21,823 nucleotides of DNA from a virus, in IMG/VR virus record IMGVR_UViG_3300028490_000032, positions 1 to 21,823 of that record. The stretch is one strand, 5' to 3'. The notes beneath the pieces were generated by a model. That model was not told the origin of the DNA, searched no databases, and saw nothing but the letters and a program-made list of their open reading frames with translations. Both the position numbers and the translations under genes were made by a program. Shown piece by piece: positions 13,533 to 21,228 of the stretch (position 1 is the stretch's first letter; the number at the start of each line of letters is the position of its first letter).

Positions 13533-14507
13533 ATGAGTATTATTAACTCTAAACAGACAGCATTATATTTAAAGCAACAAGCGACTCTACCAGTACCTCC
13601 AGCAGACTTCATTGAAACTATGAAGCCTTTAATGGTAGTGCCAAAGTTCGCAACAGTAGATACCAATAGACTTAGTGGCTCAATGAACACTAAAGACAGC
13701 GTAATTGATACGTGTAGAGCTTCAATCGCATTTATGGCTGAGGTAGCACTAAGAGAAACGGGTGCAACCTTTACCAATGCTCCAGAGTGGGTAGAATTAG
13801 CTAAGATTAGTGGTATGACGGGTACAGTCGGTACAGACTTATTCACAGTAGCCAATGCAAGTGGTGGTATTGCCAAAGGTAGTGCAGTTGTAACAGTAGA
13901 TGCAGGAGCAAGTGCTTTCAATATGACTAACACTCTAGTTGGTGACATAGAGTTTGTATTGCCAGTAGGTAAGTTAGCACAAGTTAATACAAAGCTAAGT
14001 GGTTACATCGACAGCCCAAAACCTACAACAGTACCAATCCCAGTTGCTAACACGCTTAATACTAATCCAGCGTTGGTTGTATCTTGTGCAGATATCATTA
14101 CTTTAACGGGTACATCTATCCCAGCTGAAAAGATTGTATTTAAGATGAACCCAGACATACAGAATACTTATACAATGGGTGGGGCTAGTGGTATCAAACA
14201 AGATATGATTACTGATTATGGCGTAACTTGTGAGATTACCTTCCCAGTAGAGAGTGCCACATTTGGACGTGAAGCTACTTTAATAGATGCTGGTACAATC
14301 AGTCAAGTAAGAGTTATTATAGGTGCTGACGACCAAGGTAAGCCCGTTGATGGTAAGTCATTCTTATTCTTAGCAGATGCTTCTAAAGCTGTAAACTATG
14401 TAGATAGCGTTAATGGTGACTTACTCCAAAGAGTATTGACTCTCAGACTCTATGATGGTGCAGAAAAAGCATTACGTGTTATTAGTGGTAAAATCGCTGG
14501 GTTATAA
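13533..14507 (+). CDS. Tail tube protein
   Basis: This 324-residue, strand-rich, Thr/Ala/Val/Gly-rich protein follows the terminator gene and precedes the tape measure gene. The ribosome site is AAGGAAAC. The N-terminal part (YLKQQATLPVPPADFIETMKPL) is followed by long beta segments (TGTVGTDLFTVANASGGIAKG, ITDYGVTCEITFPVESATFGR) and a closing helix-strand (LLQRVLTLRLYDGAEKALRVI). Tube proteins of siphoviruses usually have 150-300 residues, so this one is long and may carry an extra surface domain. Role in the cell: it stacks in rings to form the DNA channel. The call rests mostly on order and composition. Confidence 0.68.
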   Translation: MSIINSKQTALYLKQQATLPVPPADFIETMKPLMVVPKFATVDTNRLSGSMNTKDSVIDTCRASIAFMAEVALRETGATFTNAPEWVELAKISGMTGTVGTDLFTVANASGGIAKGSAVVTVDAGASAFNMTNTLVGDIEFVLPVGKLAQVNTKLSGYIDSPKPTTVPIPVANTLNTNPALVVSCADIITLTGTSIPAEKIVFKMNPDIQNTYTMGGASGIKQDMITDYGVTCEITFPVESATFGREATLIDAGTISQVRVIIGADDQGKPVDGKSFLFLADASKAVNYVDSVNGDLLQRVLTLRLYDGAEKALRVISGKIAGL

Positions 14508-14509
14508 TC

Positions 14510-15571
14510 ATGGCTGAGATGAATATAAAAGCCATTGTAACTGGCGAAGAGGATATAAAGAAGCTAGGTGACTCCATTGAAACAGTTAGTAAGAAGACCA
14601 AAGGCTTAGAAAAGTCTATGGGTGGAGTTTCTGCTAAATCTGTAGCACTAGGTAACATCTATGCTAAAATGGCTAGTGTTGCTTTAGATGCGTTCAGTAG
14701 TATGTGGAGTGCTGGTAAAGACTACCAAGAACAACTTGACGAAATGAATGGTAAGACTAACGAGCTAAATAAAACAAATGATGAGTTAGCTTCGTCGTTT
14801 GGTGCGTTAAGTGCTACAATTACCCAAAACACAGTAGTGACTGGTGCATGGGATACTGCCGTCAAAGAGTTATCATTCACTATGGATTGGTGGAATGGGT
14901 TCTTCTCTGACAAATCAGTAGAACAAATAAAAAAACAACGTGAAGAGTTAGTTAATTATACAGAGGACATGCTCGTATGGGCAGATGCTAAAAAGAAGAT
15001 GGCTGAAGGTGCTAAAGTTTATGCCAAAGAGTTAGCCAACGAAGCTAGACAGACAGACATAGCTACACAAGCACTTGCTAGATATAATGGCGAACTTGCT
15101 ACTAAAGAGAGAGCACATCAAAGGGATATAGCTGTAACACTAGAGCTTATTAACATCTACGAGGAACAAGGCAGAAGCACAGACGGACTCATTAATCAAC
15201 TAGATGAGCTTGAAGCTAAAAGAGTAAATCATACTAAGACTATCCGAGAGGAAGCCGAAGAGTTAGCCAAAAATACACTAGAAGTTGAGAATAACACAGA
15301 AGCAACCAAAGAGAGTACAGATGCTACTCATGCAGACACAGAAGCTAGAAGCAATAATACTAAGGCTATGGAAGATAATAATAGCTCAACGGGGGCAGGT
15401 ACAACATTCCAAAGTGATGGTAAAAAGATTAGTGGTGCTGAGTCATACGCTATTCATGCACTAGGACACGCACCAACGCATACCAATCAGAGTAATGGTA
15501 ACCTTGCTAAATATCTTGAAGACATAGCACGGAACACACGCCAAACAAATCAATATCTAGGAGGTATTTAA
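14510..15571 (+). CDS. Short tape measure protein
   Basis: The 353-residue protein is mostly helical and coiled coil. It starts with the family-like MNIKAIVTGEEDIKKLGDSIETVSKKTKGLEKSM, then has an amphipathic segment KSVALGNIYAKMASVALDAFSSMW and long charged helices (NELNKTNDELASSF, TKERAHQRDIAVTLELINIYEE, EEAEELAKNTLEVENNTEATKEST). The C-terminus is Ser/Asn-rich. Tape measure length sets tail length at about 1.5 Angstrom per residue, so a tail near 50 nm is expected, short for a siphovirus. No peptidase or transglycosylase domain is visible. The stop overlaps the next start. Confidence 0.68.
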   Translation: MAEMNIKAIVTGEEDIKKLGDSIETVSKKTKGLEKSMGGVSAKSVALGNIYAKMASVALDAFSSMWSAGKDYQEQLDEMNGKTNELNKTNDELASSFGALSATITQNTVVTGAWDTAVKELSFTMDWWNGFFSDKSVEQIKKQREELVNYTEDMLVWADAKKKMAEGAKVYAKELANEARQTDIATQALARYNGELATKERAHQRDIAVTLELINIYEEQGRSTDGLINQLDELEAKRVNHTKTIREEAEELAKNTLEVENNTEATKESTDATHADTEARSNNTKAMEDNNSSTGAGTTFQSDGKKISGAESYAIHALGHAPTHTNQSNGNLAKYLEDIARNTRQTNQYLGGI

Positions 15572-16491
15572 TGCTTATACTAGAACAAAAGATAAAGAAG
15601 TTTATACGCACCAACCTACAACAGCCTTATGCTGAGTGGGATAAAGATACCGAGTACGTATGGAATACGACCATCGTATACAAGAACCACATCTACAGAA
15701 ACATAGTTAAGCAAAATAAAGGAGTACAGCCAGACCTTAACACGGGTAAATGGCTTCTTTTCGGTGTTGATAATGCCTTCGCTATGTTAGACTTACACTC
15801 ACATACCGATACTGTTATGGATAAAGGACTAAAGAGGATAGAGGTAACTTTCTCTTCTGCTGGATATGATTATATAGGTTTTGGGAATGTTAAAGGCTCT
15901 CTCATTGAGATACAAGAATACAGCTCTACTAATATGAGATTAAAGACTACTCAACATAAAATTGGTAATGAACGTACTTGTGCTACTACATGGCACGACT
16001 ATTACTACTGTGGCATACCTGACAAACTAGACTTAGGAAAAGGCAAAGCTGTAGATTTCTTATACGGACACATACTTCCAAGGACAGCGAGTATTAAAGT
16101 TATTATCCATCAAAACTCAGATAATATTGCATCTTGTGGATCCATGGTTAGTGGTAAGGCTAAAGACATTGGGAACACACAATTTGGTGTAGATATAAGG
16201 CTAGTTGATTACTCGGTTAAAACCACAGATAAATATGGGATAACCACTATTGAAAAGCACGATAGCCAAGAGGTGTTCACTTGCGAGATTACATTCCCAG
16301 CCAAGACCACACAACTAGTTAAGCGAGAGGTTAAACAAAATTTAGGTAAAGTTGTAATGATAATTGCAGAACCTGAACGGGATAGCAACTATGACAACTT
16401 AATCACACTAGGTTATATAGAAGACTTTCAGATATACATCAATAATGGTGTAGAGTCTAGGGCATCTATGAGAGTACTGGAAGTACTTTAG
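15571..16491 (+). CDS. Distal tail protein with a carbohydrate-binding-like segment
   Basis: The 306-residue protein directly follows the tape measure gene, where distal tail or hub proteins are found. Residues about 16-66 (PYAEWDKDTEYVWNTTIVYKNHIYRNIVKQNKG and PDLNTGKWLLFG) resemble the ChtBD3/CBM5-12 type of carbohydrate-binding module, with the W...Y...V-Y-x-x-x-Y...W spacing. The rest is strand-rich with a cysteine pair region (ERTCATTWHDYYYCGIP) and ends in YIEDFQIYINNGVESRASMRVLEV. It may bind cell-surface sugars while forming the tail tip. The start overlaps the tape measure stop (TAATG). Function is inferred from position and this one module. Confidence 0.52.
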   Translation: MLILEQKIKKFIRTNLQQPYAEWDKDTEYVWNTTIVYKNHIYRNIVKQNKGVQPDLNTGKWLLFGVDNAFAMLDLHSHTDTVMDKGLKRIEVTFSSAGYDYIGFGNVKGSLIEIQEYSSTNMRLKTTQHKIGNERTCATTWHDYYYCGIPDKLDLGKGKAVDFLYGHILPRTASIKVIIHQNSDNIASCGSMVSGKAKDIGNTQFGVDIRLVDYSVKTTDKYGITTIEKHDSQEVFTCEITFPAKTTQLVKREVKQNLGKVVMIIAEPERDSNYDNLITLGYIEDFQIYINNGVESRASMRVLEVL

Positions 16492-16509
16492 CATGAAAGG
16501 AATACTATA

Positions 16510-17601
16510 ATGGCAGTAAACAGTACAGCGTTAAGAGCTAATGTAAGGGCAGTATCTGACTTGTTTTTCAGTGGCTCACAAACAGTCACTAAAGGCGATG
16601 AAGTCATTTGGATACTAGACGAAACTTACGCTTTCAAAGTAACGGAAAAGTGTGCAGTATCTACTAACGCATCTCCATTTGTTAATCTACAAGCTGGTGA
16701 TGTATTTATCATCTACAAGCGTACAGAAGACGATATAACAGCTAAGAACGCTAAAGGCATATACATCTTTGACCGTGACACAGTAGTGGGTCTAGCTTAT
16801 CCACAAGAGGTAACACAAGATATAGTTATAGAGAATGATATCTATGCTAACAACTATAACTCAGTAGTCATTGAAGCAGATAAAACACCAACAGCAAAGA
16901 TAACAGTATCTAATATGCAACCAACTATAGGAGATATAATCAAGATAGATGGAAGCTCATCTTATGGTGTTAGCCCAGCTATCATAAATTCATGGAGATG
17001 GAAGAAAAATGGTGTTTCTGTTTCAACCTCCCCAAGCTTTACTTATAAAGTAGATAGAGTTGGTCAAGATGATATTACCTTAGTAGTCACAGACAATGGA
17101 GGACGTAAAGCCAATACACAAGTTGGTATTATGATTAAAGCTAAACCAGTAGTAGTTCCTCCTCCAGTTATTCCTCCAGTAATTCCTCCTGCTGTGGAAC
17201 AAGGTTGGAGGCAAGACGGAAAAGTCAATCCAAACATACAATTAAAAACACCAATATGGATAACCGTACTAGATATGACATCAAGCGAGAGTGGACAAGG
17301 AACGACTACCATTAAGTGTAGTTCCACATTCTATTGTCACTTCACCCACACACAAGGGGGTACACAACACGATATACATATAGGGCTATTCATAAATGGA
17401 GTTTTAATCTCCACTAATAATCGCTTCTTTGGAGTACAAACACAGACCAACAGCATGAGTATCGTTACAACACGTAATATGCGAATTAATCATGGTGATA
17501 GATTTGAAATAAAACTACTAGATAAACAAGGTAACTCAAACTATTATAATAGGGCGGGAACAAACAATTACCCACAAACTATAGAAATAGTACAATATTA
17601 A
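16510..17601 (+). CDS. Tail fibre/spike protein with PKD-like domain
   Basis: The 363-residue protein has three parts: an N-terminal domain (1-120) that probably attaches to the tail, a PKD/Ig-like domain (about 126-211, with IDGSSSYGVSPAIINSWRWKKNG and ITLVVTDNGGR), and a proline-rich spacer PPPVIPPVIPP. The spacer is followed by a C-terminal domain (229-363) with strands such as STFYCHFTHTQGGTQHDIHIGLFINGVLIS that most likely binds the receptor. AAAGGA precedes the start. PKD modules and Pro spacers are common in surface-exposed phage adhesins. The C-terminal domain is not recognised by me, as expected for a fast-evolving receptor-binding part. Confidence 0.62.
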   Translation: MAVNSTALRANVRAVSDLFFSGSQTVTKGDEVIWILDETYAFKVTEKCAVSTNASPFVNLQAGDVFIIYKRTEDDITAKNAKGIYIFDRDTVVGLAYPQEVTQDIVIENDIYANNYNSVVIEADKTPTAKITVSNMQPTIGDIIKIDGSSSYGVSPAIINSWRWKKNGVSVSTSPSFTYKVDRVGQDDITLVVTDNGGRKANTQVGIMIKAKPVVVPPPVIPPVIPPAVEQGWRQDGKVNPNIQLKTPIWITVLDMTSSESGQGTTTIKCSSTFYCHFTHTQGGTQHDIHIGLFINGVLISTNNRFFGVQTQTNSMSIVTTRNMRINHGDRFEIKLLDKQGNSNYYNRAGTNNYPQTIEIVQY

Positions 17602-17613
17602 AAGGATAATAAA

Positions 17614-18246
17614 ATGGCTAACATAACACAAACGATAACAAACTTTCCAACACCCCCCGACTCTTCAAACGATACACCGACAGAGTTCAACACTAAAGCC
17701 GATGCATTCGTAAACCACCAAGGCAACGTGTATACAACCGAGGTTAATACGTGGGCTACGCAGGCGAATGGGCTTAAAGATGACATGAATGTTATTAAAA
17801 CAGATATTGCCGGGATTGTCGCAACTATCCCAGCAGGGTCTATTAATGACGGACAAATATCAAACAAAAAAGTATGGAGTTCTGCTAAGACGAATAACAT
17901 ATTAAATCAAAAGCAAAACATCGACCCAAAGTTTGGGATAGAGAGTACCCAAGAGAGTACAGAATGGATAACCAAATTTCCAGATGGTACTTGTATGTTG
18001 TATGCTACTAGATTTACCACTCCAGCTACTGCTACGTTTAACTTCAACTACCCAGCTGATGCGTTCATACTCGAGCCATCTGTAAGCATAACTATTGTAA
18101 ACGGTACCTATGGCTATCACGGTATCACTCAGCACACCACCTCATCAAAAGACAAGATGGTAGCAATTAAATATAAGAGAAGTGACGGCAGTGCCTCAAG
18201 TGATGCCATCACAATAAACGTACACGCTATAGGACGCTGGAAATAA
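17614..18246 (+). CDS. Tail fibre protein
   Basis: The 210-residue protein starts NFPTPPDSSNDTPTEFNTKADAFVNH, the 'FPTPP...F..KADAF' N-terminal signature of many phage tail fibres. Next come a helical segment (VNTWATQANGLKDDMNVIKTDIAG), a hinge with ISNKKVWSSAKTNNIL, and a strand-rich tip with conserved ending INVHAIGRWK. The closing G-R-W is shared with fibre tips of other phages. It is the last gene of the long rightward operon and is followed by a hairpin terminator. It would trimerise and bind the host. It is short, so it may work with the 363-residue protein before it. Confidence 0.72.
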   Translation: MANITQTITNFPTPPDSSNDTPTEFNTKADAFVNHQGNVYTTEVNTWATQANGLKDDMNVIKTDIAGIVATIPAGSINDGQISNKKVWSSAKTNNILNQKQNIDPKFGIESTQESTEWITKFPDGTCMLYATRFTTPATATFNFNYPADAFILEPSVSITIVNGTYGYHGITQHTTSSKDKMVAIKYKRSDGSASSDAITINVHAIGRWK

Positions 18247-18258
18247 CCTATAGCTTTT
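18226..18258 (+). terminator. Rho-independent terminator of the late operon
   Basis: GCTATAGG (18226-18233) pairs perfectly with CCTATAGC (18247-18254), separated by a 13-base loop holding the fibre stop codon, and is followed by TTTT (18255-18258). The opposite strand has no T-run, so it acts rightward. It lies where two convergent operons meet, 1 base between their stops. Confidence 0.62.
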
Positions 18259-18808
18259 CTAGGTACTCAATCAAGCCGTTTACTGCATTAAGTGGTAAGT
18301 CTTTCAATGACTCCACTGCATAATGCTTCTTCAATCCCTCTCTATCTGCTTTCTTTAGAGATATGAGAGTGTTAATCTTCTTTAGTTGAGCTTCACTTAC
18401 TACCTCTTTCCTGACTTCAGCCACATGGTTAGAGTTATCCATACCATCGGCATCTACCGAGTCATCTATCAGAAACAACCCATTAAGTGCATATTTACGT
18501 GCATACGAACTTGTACCACCAGTTACTTGCGAAGCTTGCTGTCCTTTGAGTGAAAGCTCTTCTCTAGCATAAGCACTAGAATGCGTTATAAGGCTCATCT
18601 TCTCATCATACAATGAAACAGTCGCCTTGATGTAGTATCTATCTCCTATTAGCTCCAAGGCATCATTAATCACTAAAGAATACTGATGCTTAGATAGTAA
18701 TGGCTTCAATGCTTCAAGAATACTTTCTGCACTCCTATATTTATACTTACCAAAGGCATTTGTTTTATCCTTTGGAGCATTTAGACTTGTTTGTATATTA
18801 TGTAACAT
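18248..18808 (-). CDS. erf: ERF-family single-strand annealing protein
   Basis: The 186-residue protein shows the ERF pattern: N-terminal KYKYRSAESILEALKPLLSKHQYSLVIND and, at about 98-124, GTSSYARKYALNGLFLIDDSVDADGMD, the family's core signature (tyrosine-rich Y-A-R-K-Y-A-L followed by an acidic D-D-S motif). ERF proteins form rings, bind single-stranded DNA and anneal complementary strands, often circularising infecting phage genomes. Partners here could be the SSB-like protein and the RusA-type resolvase at the other side of the genome. It is the last gene of the leftward operon and overlaps the gene before it by 11 bases. It has AGAGGT as ribosome site. The C-terminal part is short, without an added domain. 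Confidence 0.85.
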   Translation of the reverse strand: MLHNIQTSLNAPKDKTNAFGKYKYRSAESILEALKPLLSKHQYSLVINDALELIGDRYYIKATVSLYDEKMSLITHSSAYAREELSLKGQQASQVTGGTSSYARKYALNGLFLIDDSVDADGMDNSNHVAEVRKEVVSEAQLKKINTLISLKKADREGLKKHYAVESLKDLPLNAVNGLIEYLEKL

Positions 18809-19055
18809 TATTTACCTCTCTATTAATTTTGGGGTGTACGGTTAATTGACTAATCTCTTTTATTATATCCCTCACCCTATTTACTGACAAGCTAAAAGTT
18901 CCTGCTATTTTTGTAAAGGTTTCTTCACCCTCTAGCTTCATTAAATATATAGTTATATCCCTATTACTTTTTCTTTTAGATAACACCTCAATATATTTAG
19001 ATTCATTCCCTTTTACGAATCTATCATATCTATCTTTTATTATTTCATATTTCAT
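18798..19055 (-). CDS. Small putative helix-turn-helix protein
   Basis: This is an 85-residue basic protein. Residues about 45-70 (EETFTKIAGTFSLSVNRVRDIIKEISQL) look like a helix-turn-helix: helix TKIAGTF, turn SLS, recognition-like helix VNRVRDIIKEI. The N-terminal half is charged and helical (KDRYDRFVKGNESKYIEVLSKRK). It is not similar to a known repressor, but the size and position next to the ERF gene make it a candidate regulator or DNA-binding recombination partner. The start overlaps the gene before it by 4 bases and the end overlaps the ERF start, so it is coupled to both. Confidence 0.5.
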   Translation of the reverse strand: MKYEIIKDRYDRFVKGNESKYIEVLSKRKSNRDITIYLMKLEGEETFTKIAGTFSLSVNRVRDIIKEISQLTVHPKINREVNNVT

Positions 19056-19258
19056 TTATATCTCCTTATCAATCCATTATATCTATTTGGTTCAGCCTTG
19101 TTATGTTTGTTCAAATGTGCTAAACTGTCATAGCCATATAATTTGGCTAGTTGTTCATCATACATCAAGCCCTCTTCTCCTATATTTCGGTTACTGTGTA
19201 TGATGACTTCGGGTTCCCAATCTTTATCCAGTAACCATTTTAGGTTATTATTAGTCAT
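19052..19258 (-). CDS. Small protein of unknown function in the leftward operon
   Basis: The 68-residue protein (NNNLKWLLDKDWEPEVIIHSNRNIGEEGLMYDEQLAKLYGYDSLAHLNKHNKAEPNRYNGLIRRYK) belongs to no family I recognise; a C-terminal segment (EQLAKLYGYDSLAHLNKHN) could be a short helix-turn-helix-like pair, similar to recognition modules that read 'A-x-L-Y-G-Y'. It overlaps both neighbours by 4 and 8 bases, and its length and consistent codon use support a real gene. Confidence 0.5.
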   Translation of the reverse strand: MTNNNLKWLLDKDWEPEVIIHSNRNIGEEGLMYDEQLAKLYGYDSLAHLNKHNKAEPNRYNGLIRRYK

Positions 19259-19400
19259 CTATCTGTACCTCCGGCAATTCATCTCTCATACTTTTAATCA
19301 TAGCTAGTTCACCACGTAAGTACCCTTGATACCATGTTGCTAGATCCTTAGCTGTATCACAACCGTCTGCCATTGCTAATTCCATTAATTCTGCATTCAT
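19251..19400 (-). CDS. Very small acidic protein of unknown function
   Basis: Forty-nine residues, starting ATG at 19398-19400 and ending TAA at 19251-19253. The sequence begins MNAELMELAMADGCDTAKDL and continues with a helical stretch around TWYQGYLRGELAMIKSMRDEL and an acidic end. It starts inside the stop of the signal-peptide gene before it (TAATG) with AGGAG 8 bases upstream, and overlaps the next start by 8 bases. It is too short for family assignment. The overlaps at both ends are the main evidence that it is translated. Confidence 0.5.
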   Translation of the reverse strand: MNAELMELAMADGCDTAKDLATWYQGYLRGELAMIKSMRDELPEVQIDD

Positions 19401-19651
19401 TATCTTAACTCCTCTATTTTACTTTCAATATTATCTATTCTAACTTGTATCTCATCTTCCATCTTAGGAGGACAGTCATATCTAGCATCTATCATGCTTT
19501 GTAGTGCCATATTCATGTGGGTTAGTTTCCTATCTATATTAGTCATATAGGTTGCTTTTTGTATGTGCTTATTAGAACTCTTTAATGAATACAGACACAT
19601 ATCTGCATTACCTACTGTTAGCATCATTGCTAAAATTATTATCTTTTTCAT
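19400..19651 (-). CDS. Small exported protein, first gene of the leftward operon
   Basis: The 83-residue product has a Sec signal, MKKIIILAMMLTVGNA, with likely cleavage after Ala16, and a Cys soon after (DMCLYSLK). The mature 67 residues are helical, with a C-terminal coiled-coil-like part (KMEDEIQVRIDNIESKIEELR) and a second Cys (YDCPPK). It should act in the periplasm. It has AAAGGA 6 bases upstream and is the first gene after the divergent control region, so it is probably expressed early. A role against superinfection or in lysis control is possible but not shown. Confidence 0.6.
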   Translation of the reverse strand: MKKIIILAMMLTVGNADMCLYSLKSSNKHIQKATYMTNIDRKLTHMNMALQSMIDARYDCPPKMEDEIQVRIDNIESKIEELR

Positions 19652-19777
19652 GTTATTCCTTTAATTGAAGATAGGTCATTGTAGCATTAGTAAACTTAAA
19701 GTATTGTTAAGCTATAGTTTAAGTTAAGTTAAGGTTTGATGTGATACAATACACTATCTTAAACGAAAGGAATATAT
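19652..19777. promoter_or_regulatory. Divergent promoter/operator region between the leftward operon and the cassette operon
   Basis: Rightward, TGA-TACAAT (extended -10, TACAAT at 19745-19750) lies 27 bases before the ATG at 19778, with AAAGGA as ribosome site (19766-19771). Leftward, TACAAT (complement of 19678-19683) lies 26 bases before the start at 19651. Between them AACTTAAA (19693-19700) and TTTAAGTT (19718-19725) form an 8-bp inverted repeat, and TAAGT is tandemly repeated (AAGTTAAGTTAAGG, 19721-19734). A regulator binding here could control both directions. The RHH protein encoded immediately to the right is the obvious candidate. Confidence 0.5.
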
Positions 19778-19912
19778 ATGAAGATGCTAGAAGTAGAAGA
19801 CAATACGCATTTACAAACTAAGGCACAAGCCAAAGAACGTGGTATGACTATTCGTGGTTATATTGCTTATATAGTAAAGAAAGACAAACAGTTATTAATG
19901 AGGGGGAAATGA
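19778..19912 (+). CDS. Small ribbon-helix-helix-like protein, complete copy
   Basis: The 44-residue protein starts MKMLEVEDNTHLQTK and continues AQAKERGMTIRGYIAYIVKKDKQLLMRGK. Read as strand-helix-helix this fits small RHH proteins of the Arc/CopG type, where the strand pair contacts DNA and the helices dimerise. It is the first gene after a good ribosome site (AAAGGA, 6 bases upstream) and a likely extended -10 promoter. Its stop overlaps the methyltransferase start (ATGA). The gene is shared by both cassettes, so it is probably part of the backbone and could regulate whichever methyltransferase follows. Cassette-controlling small DNA-binding proteins are known in restriction-modification systems (C proteins), but those are of helix-turn-helix type. 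Confidence 0.62.
   Translation: MKMLEVEDNTHLQTKAQAKERGMTIRGYIAYIVKKDKQLLMRGK
19795..19901 (+). repeat. Element A, right copy
   Basis: Identical over 107 bases to window positions 1-107. The match covers RHH codons from about 6 to 41 and ends at the ATG A of the fourth-last codon region. The sequence before 19795 cannot be compared because the other copy is cut by the window edge. Confidence 0.95.
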
Positions 19913-21228
19913 TGATATTGGAAATAAACGAAGTATTTGAAAAGCTGATACCAAAACTAAAAGAGGAAGAGTTCCTACAATTAGAAGAAAGCATTAAAGA
20001 TGAGGGATGTAGAGACCCTATAGTGGTATGGAATGGCACAATCATAGATGGACATAATCGTTATTCTATATGTACGTTGCATGATATACCATTTAACACA
20101 GTAGAACGCCATTTTAACAATGAAACAGAGGTTAAAGAATGGATGTATGCTAACCAACTAGGAAAGCGTAATATAACCCCAGACGTTGCAAGTGCATTAA
20201 GAGGTAAATTATACAAGAGTCGTAAGCTGTCGCATAGTTCAGAGGGTAAATTGAACCATCAAAATGAGGGTTCAAAGACAACAGCACAGCAAGTAGCAGA
20301 AGAAACTGGAGTGTCAAAAGCAACAGTAGAACGTGACGCTAAATATGATGACGCTTTGTGTGCCATTGAAGAAGCGAATGAAGAGCTATATACTCAGATA
20401 TATAACAATGAAGTAAAGCTAACTAAAGCAGAAGTAACCAACTTAGGTAAAAAAGATGCAGACGTTATACAGAATGTCGGTGACCGTATCTTAAACAAAG
20501 AAGCTGGTAGTGTTAAACAAGCCTACAAGATAATAGAACAAGAAGAACGGGCAGAAGTAGTAGCACAAGCTCCAGCAAAAGAAGATAAATCATTACTTCT
20601 AGGTTCTGCACCAGATATGCTAAAAACATTAGCAGATAATAGCGTGGACTTAGTATTGACTGACCCACCTTATGGAGTAGATTATACAGATACTAGAGAT
20701 AGTTTCAACCCAGATTACTTAGATGGTAAAGATTATGCTTTAAAGCTATTAGATGATACTTGTAGGGAACTTGTTAGGGTAGTGAAGCCAGATGCCCACC
20801 TTTACTTCTTTTTTGCTATGTGGAACGTTACAGAAACAAAAGAGATAATAGGCAAGTATTTTGATATTCATCCTATACCATTAATTTGGGCAAAGAATAA
20901 TCATACACTATGTGATTTTGATAAAAGATACGCTCCTATGTACGAGCCTATATGGTTCTGTTCTTCTAAAGGTAGAAGCCTAAATGAAAAGTGTTCTAGG
21001 GATGTTCTTAGCTTTGATACACCTAGAAATAAAGTTCACCAAGCACAAAAGCCAAAAGAGTTGTTGAAGTATCTTATAGGTAATTCAACCATAGAGGGGG
21101 AAACTGTACTAGATTGTTTCGCTGGTTCTGGTAGTACTTTACTTTCAGCTAAAGAAATGAATAGAAAGTATATAGGCATTGAGTTTGATGAAGATATATA
21201 TAAGATAGCACTTGAGGCTATACTATGA
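19909..21228 (+). CDS. ParB-like domain fused to a beta-class DNA methyltransferase (cassette 2)
   Basis: The 439-residue protein is modular. Residues 1-75 are a ParB/sulfiredoxin-like domain (KDEGCRDPIVVWNGTIIDGHNRY, with the family motif DGHNR at 47-51). Residues about 124-146 form a helix-turn-helix (TTAQQVAEETGVSKATVERD). The C-terminal 210 residues are the methyltransferase: DPPYG (252-256), HQAQKP (377-382) and DCFAGSGST (402-410). Motif order puts it in the beta class, probably N6-adenine. Such ParB-methyltransferase fusions occur in phages and mobile elements. It shares the catalytic layout, and a strand IW-x-KNNH, with the cassette 1 enzyme, but not the N-terminal domain. It overlaps the RHH gene by 4 bases and the nuclease gene by 4. 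Confidence 0.9.
   Translation: MMILEINEVFEKLIPKLKEEEFLQLEESIKDEGCRDPIVVWNGTIIDGHNRYSICTLHDIPFNTVERHFNNETEVKEWMYANQLGKRNITPDVASALRGKLYKSRKLSHSSEGKLNHQNEGSKTTAQQVAEETGVSKATVERDAKYDDALCAIEEANEELYTQIYNNEVKLTKAEVTNLGKKDADVIQNVGDRILNKEAGSVKQAYKIIEQEERAEVVAQAPAKEDKSLLLGSAPDMLKTLADNSVDLVLTDPPYGVDYTDTRDSFNPDYLDGKDYALKLLDDTCRELVRVVKPDAHLYFFFAMWNVTETKEIIGKYFDIHPIPLIWAKNNHTLCDFDKRYAPMYEPIWFCSSKGRSLNEKCSRDVLSFDTPRNKVHQAQKPKELLKYLIGNSTIEGETVLDCFAGSGSTLLSAKEMNRKYIGIEFDEDIYKIALEAIL

Noticed and set aside
13481-13948. 155-residue reading frame on the minus strand over the tail tube gene
   Set aside because: Ala/Val/Leu-rich shadow of the tail tube gene on the other strand, without start signals or known motifs.
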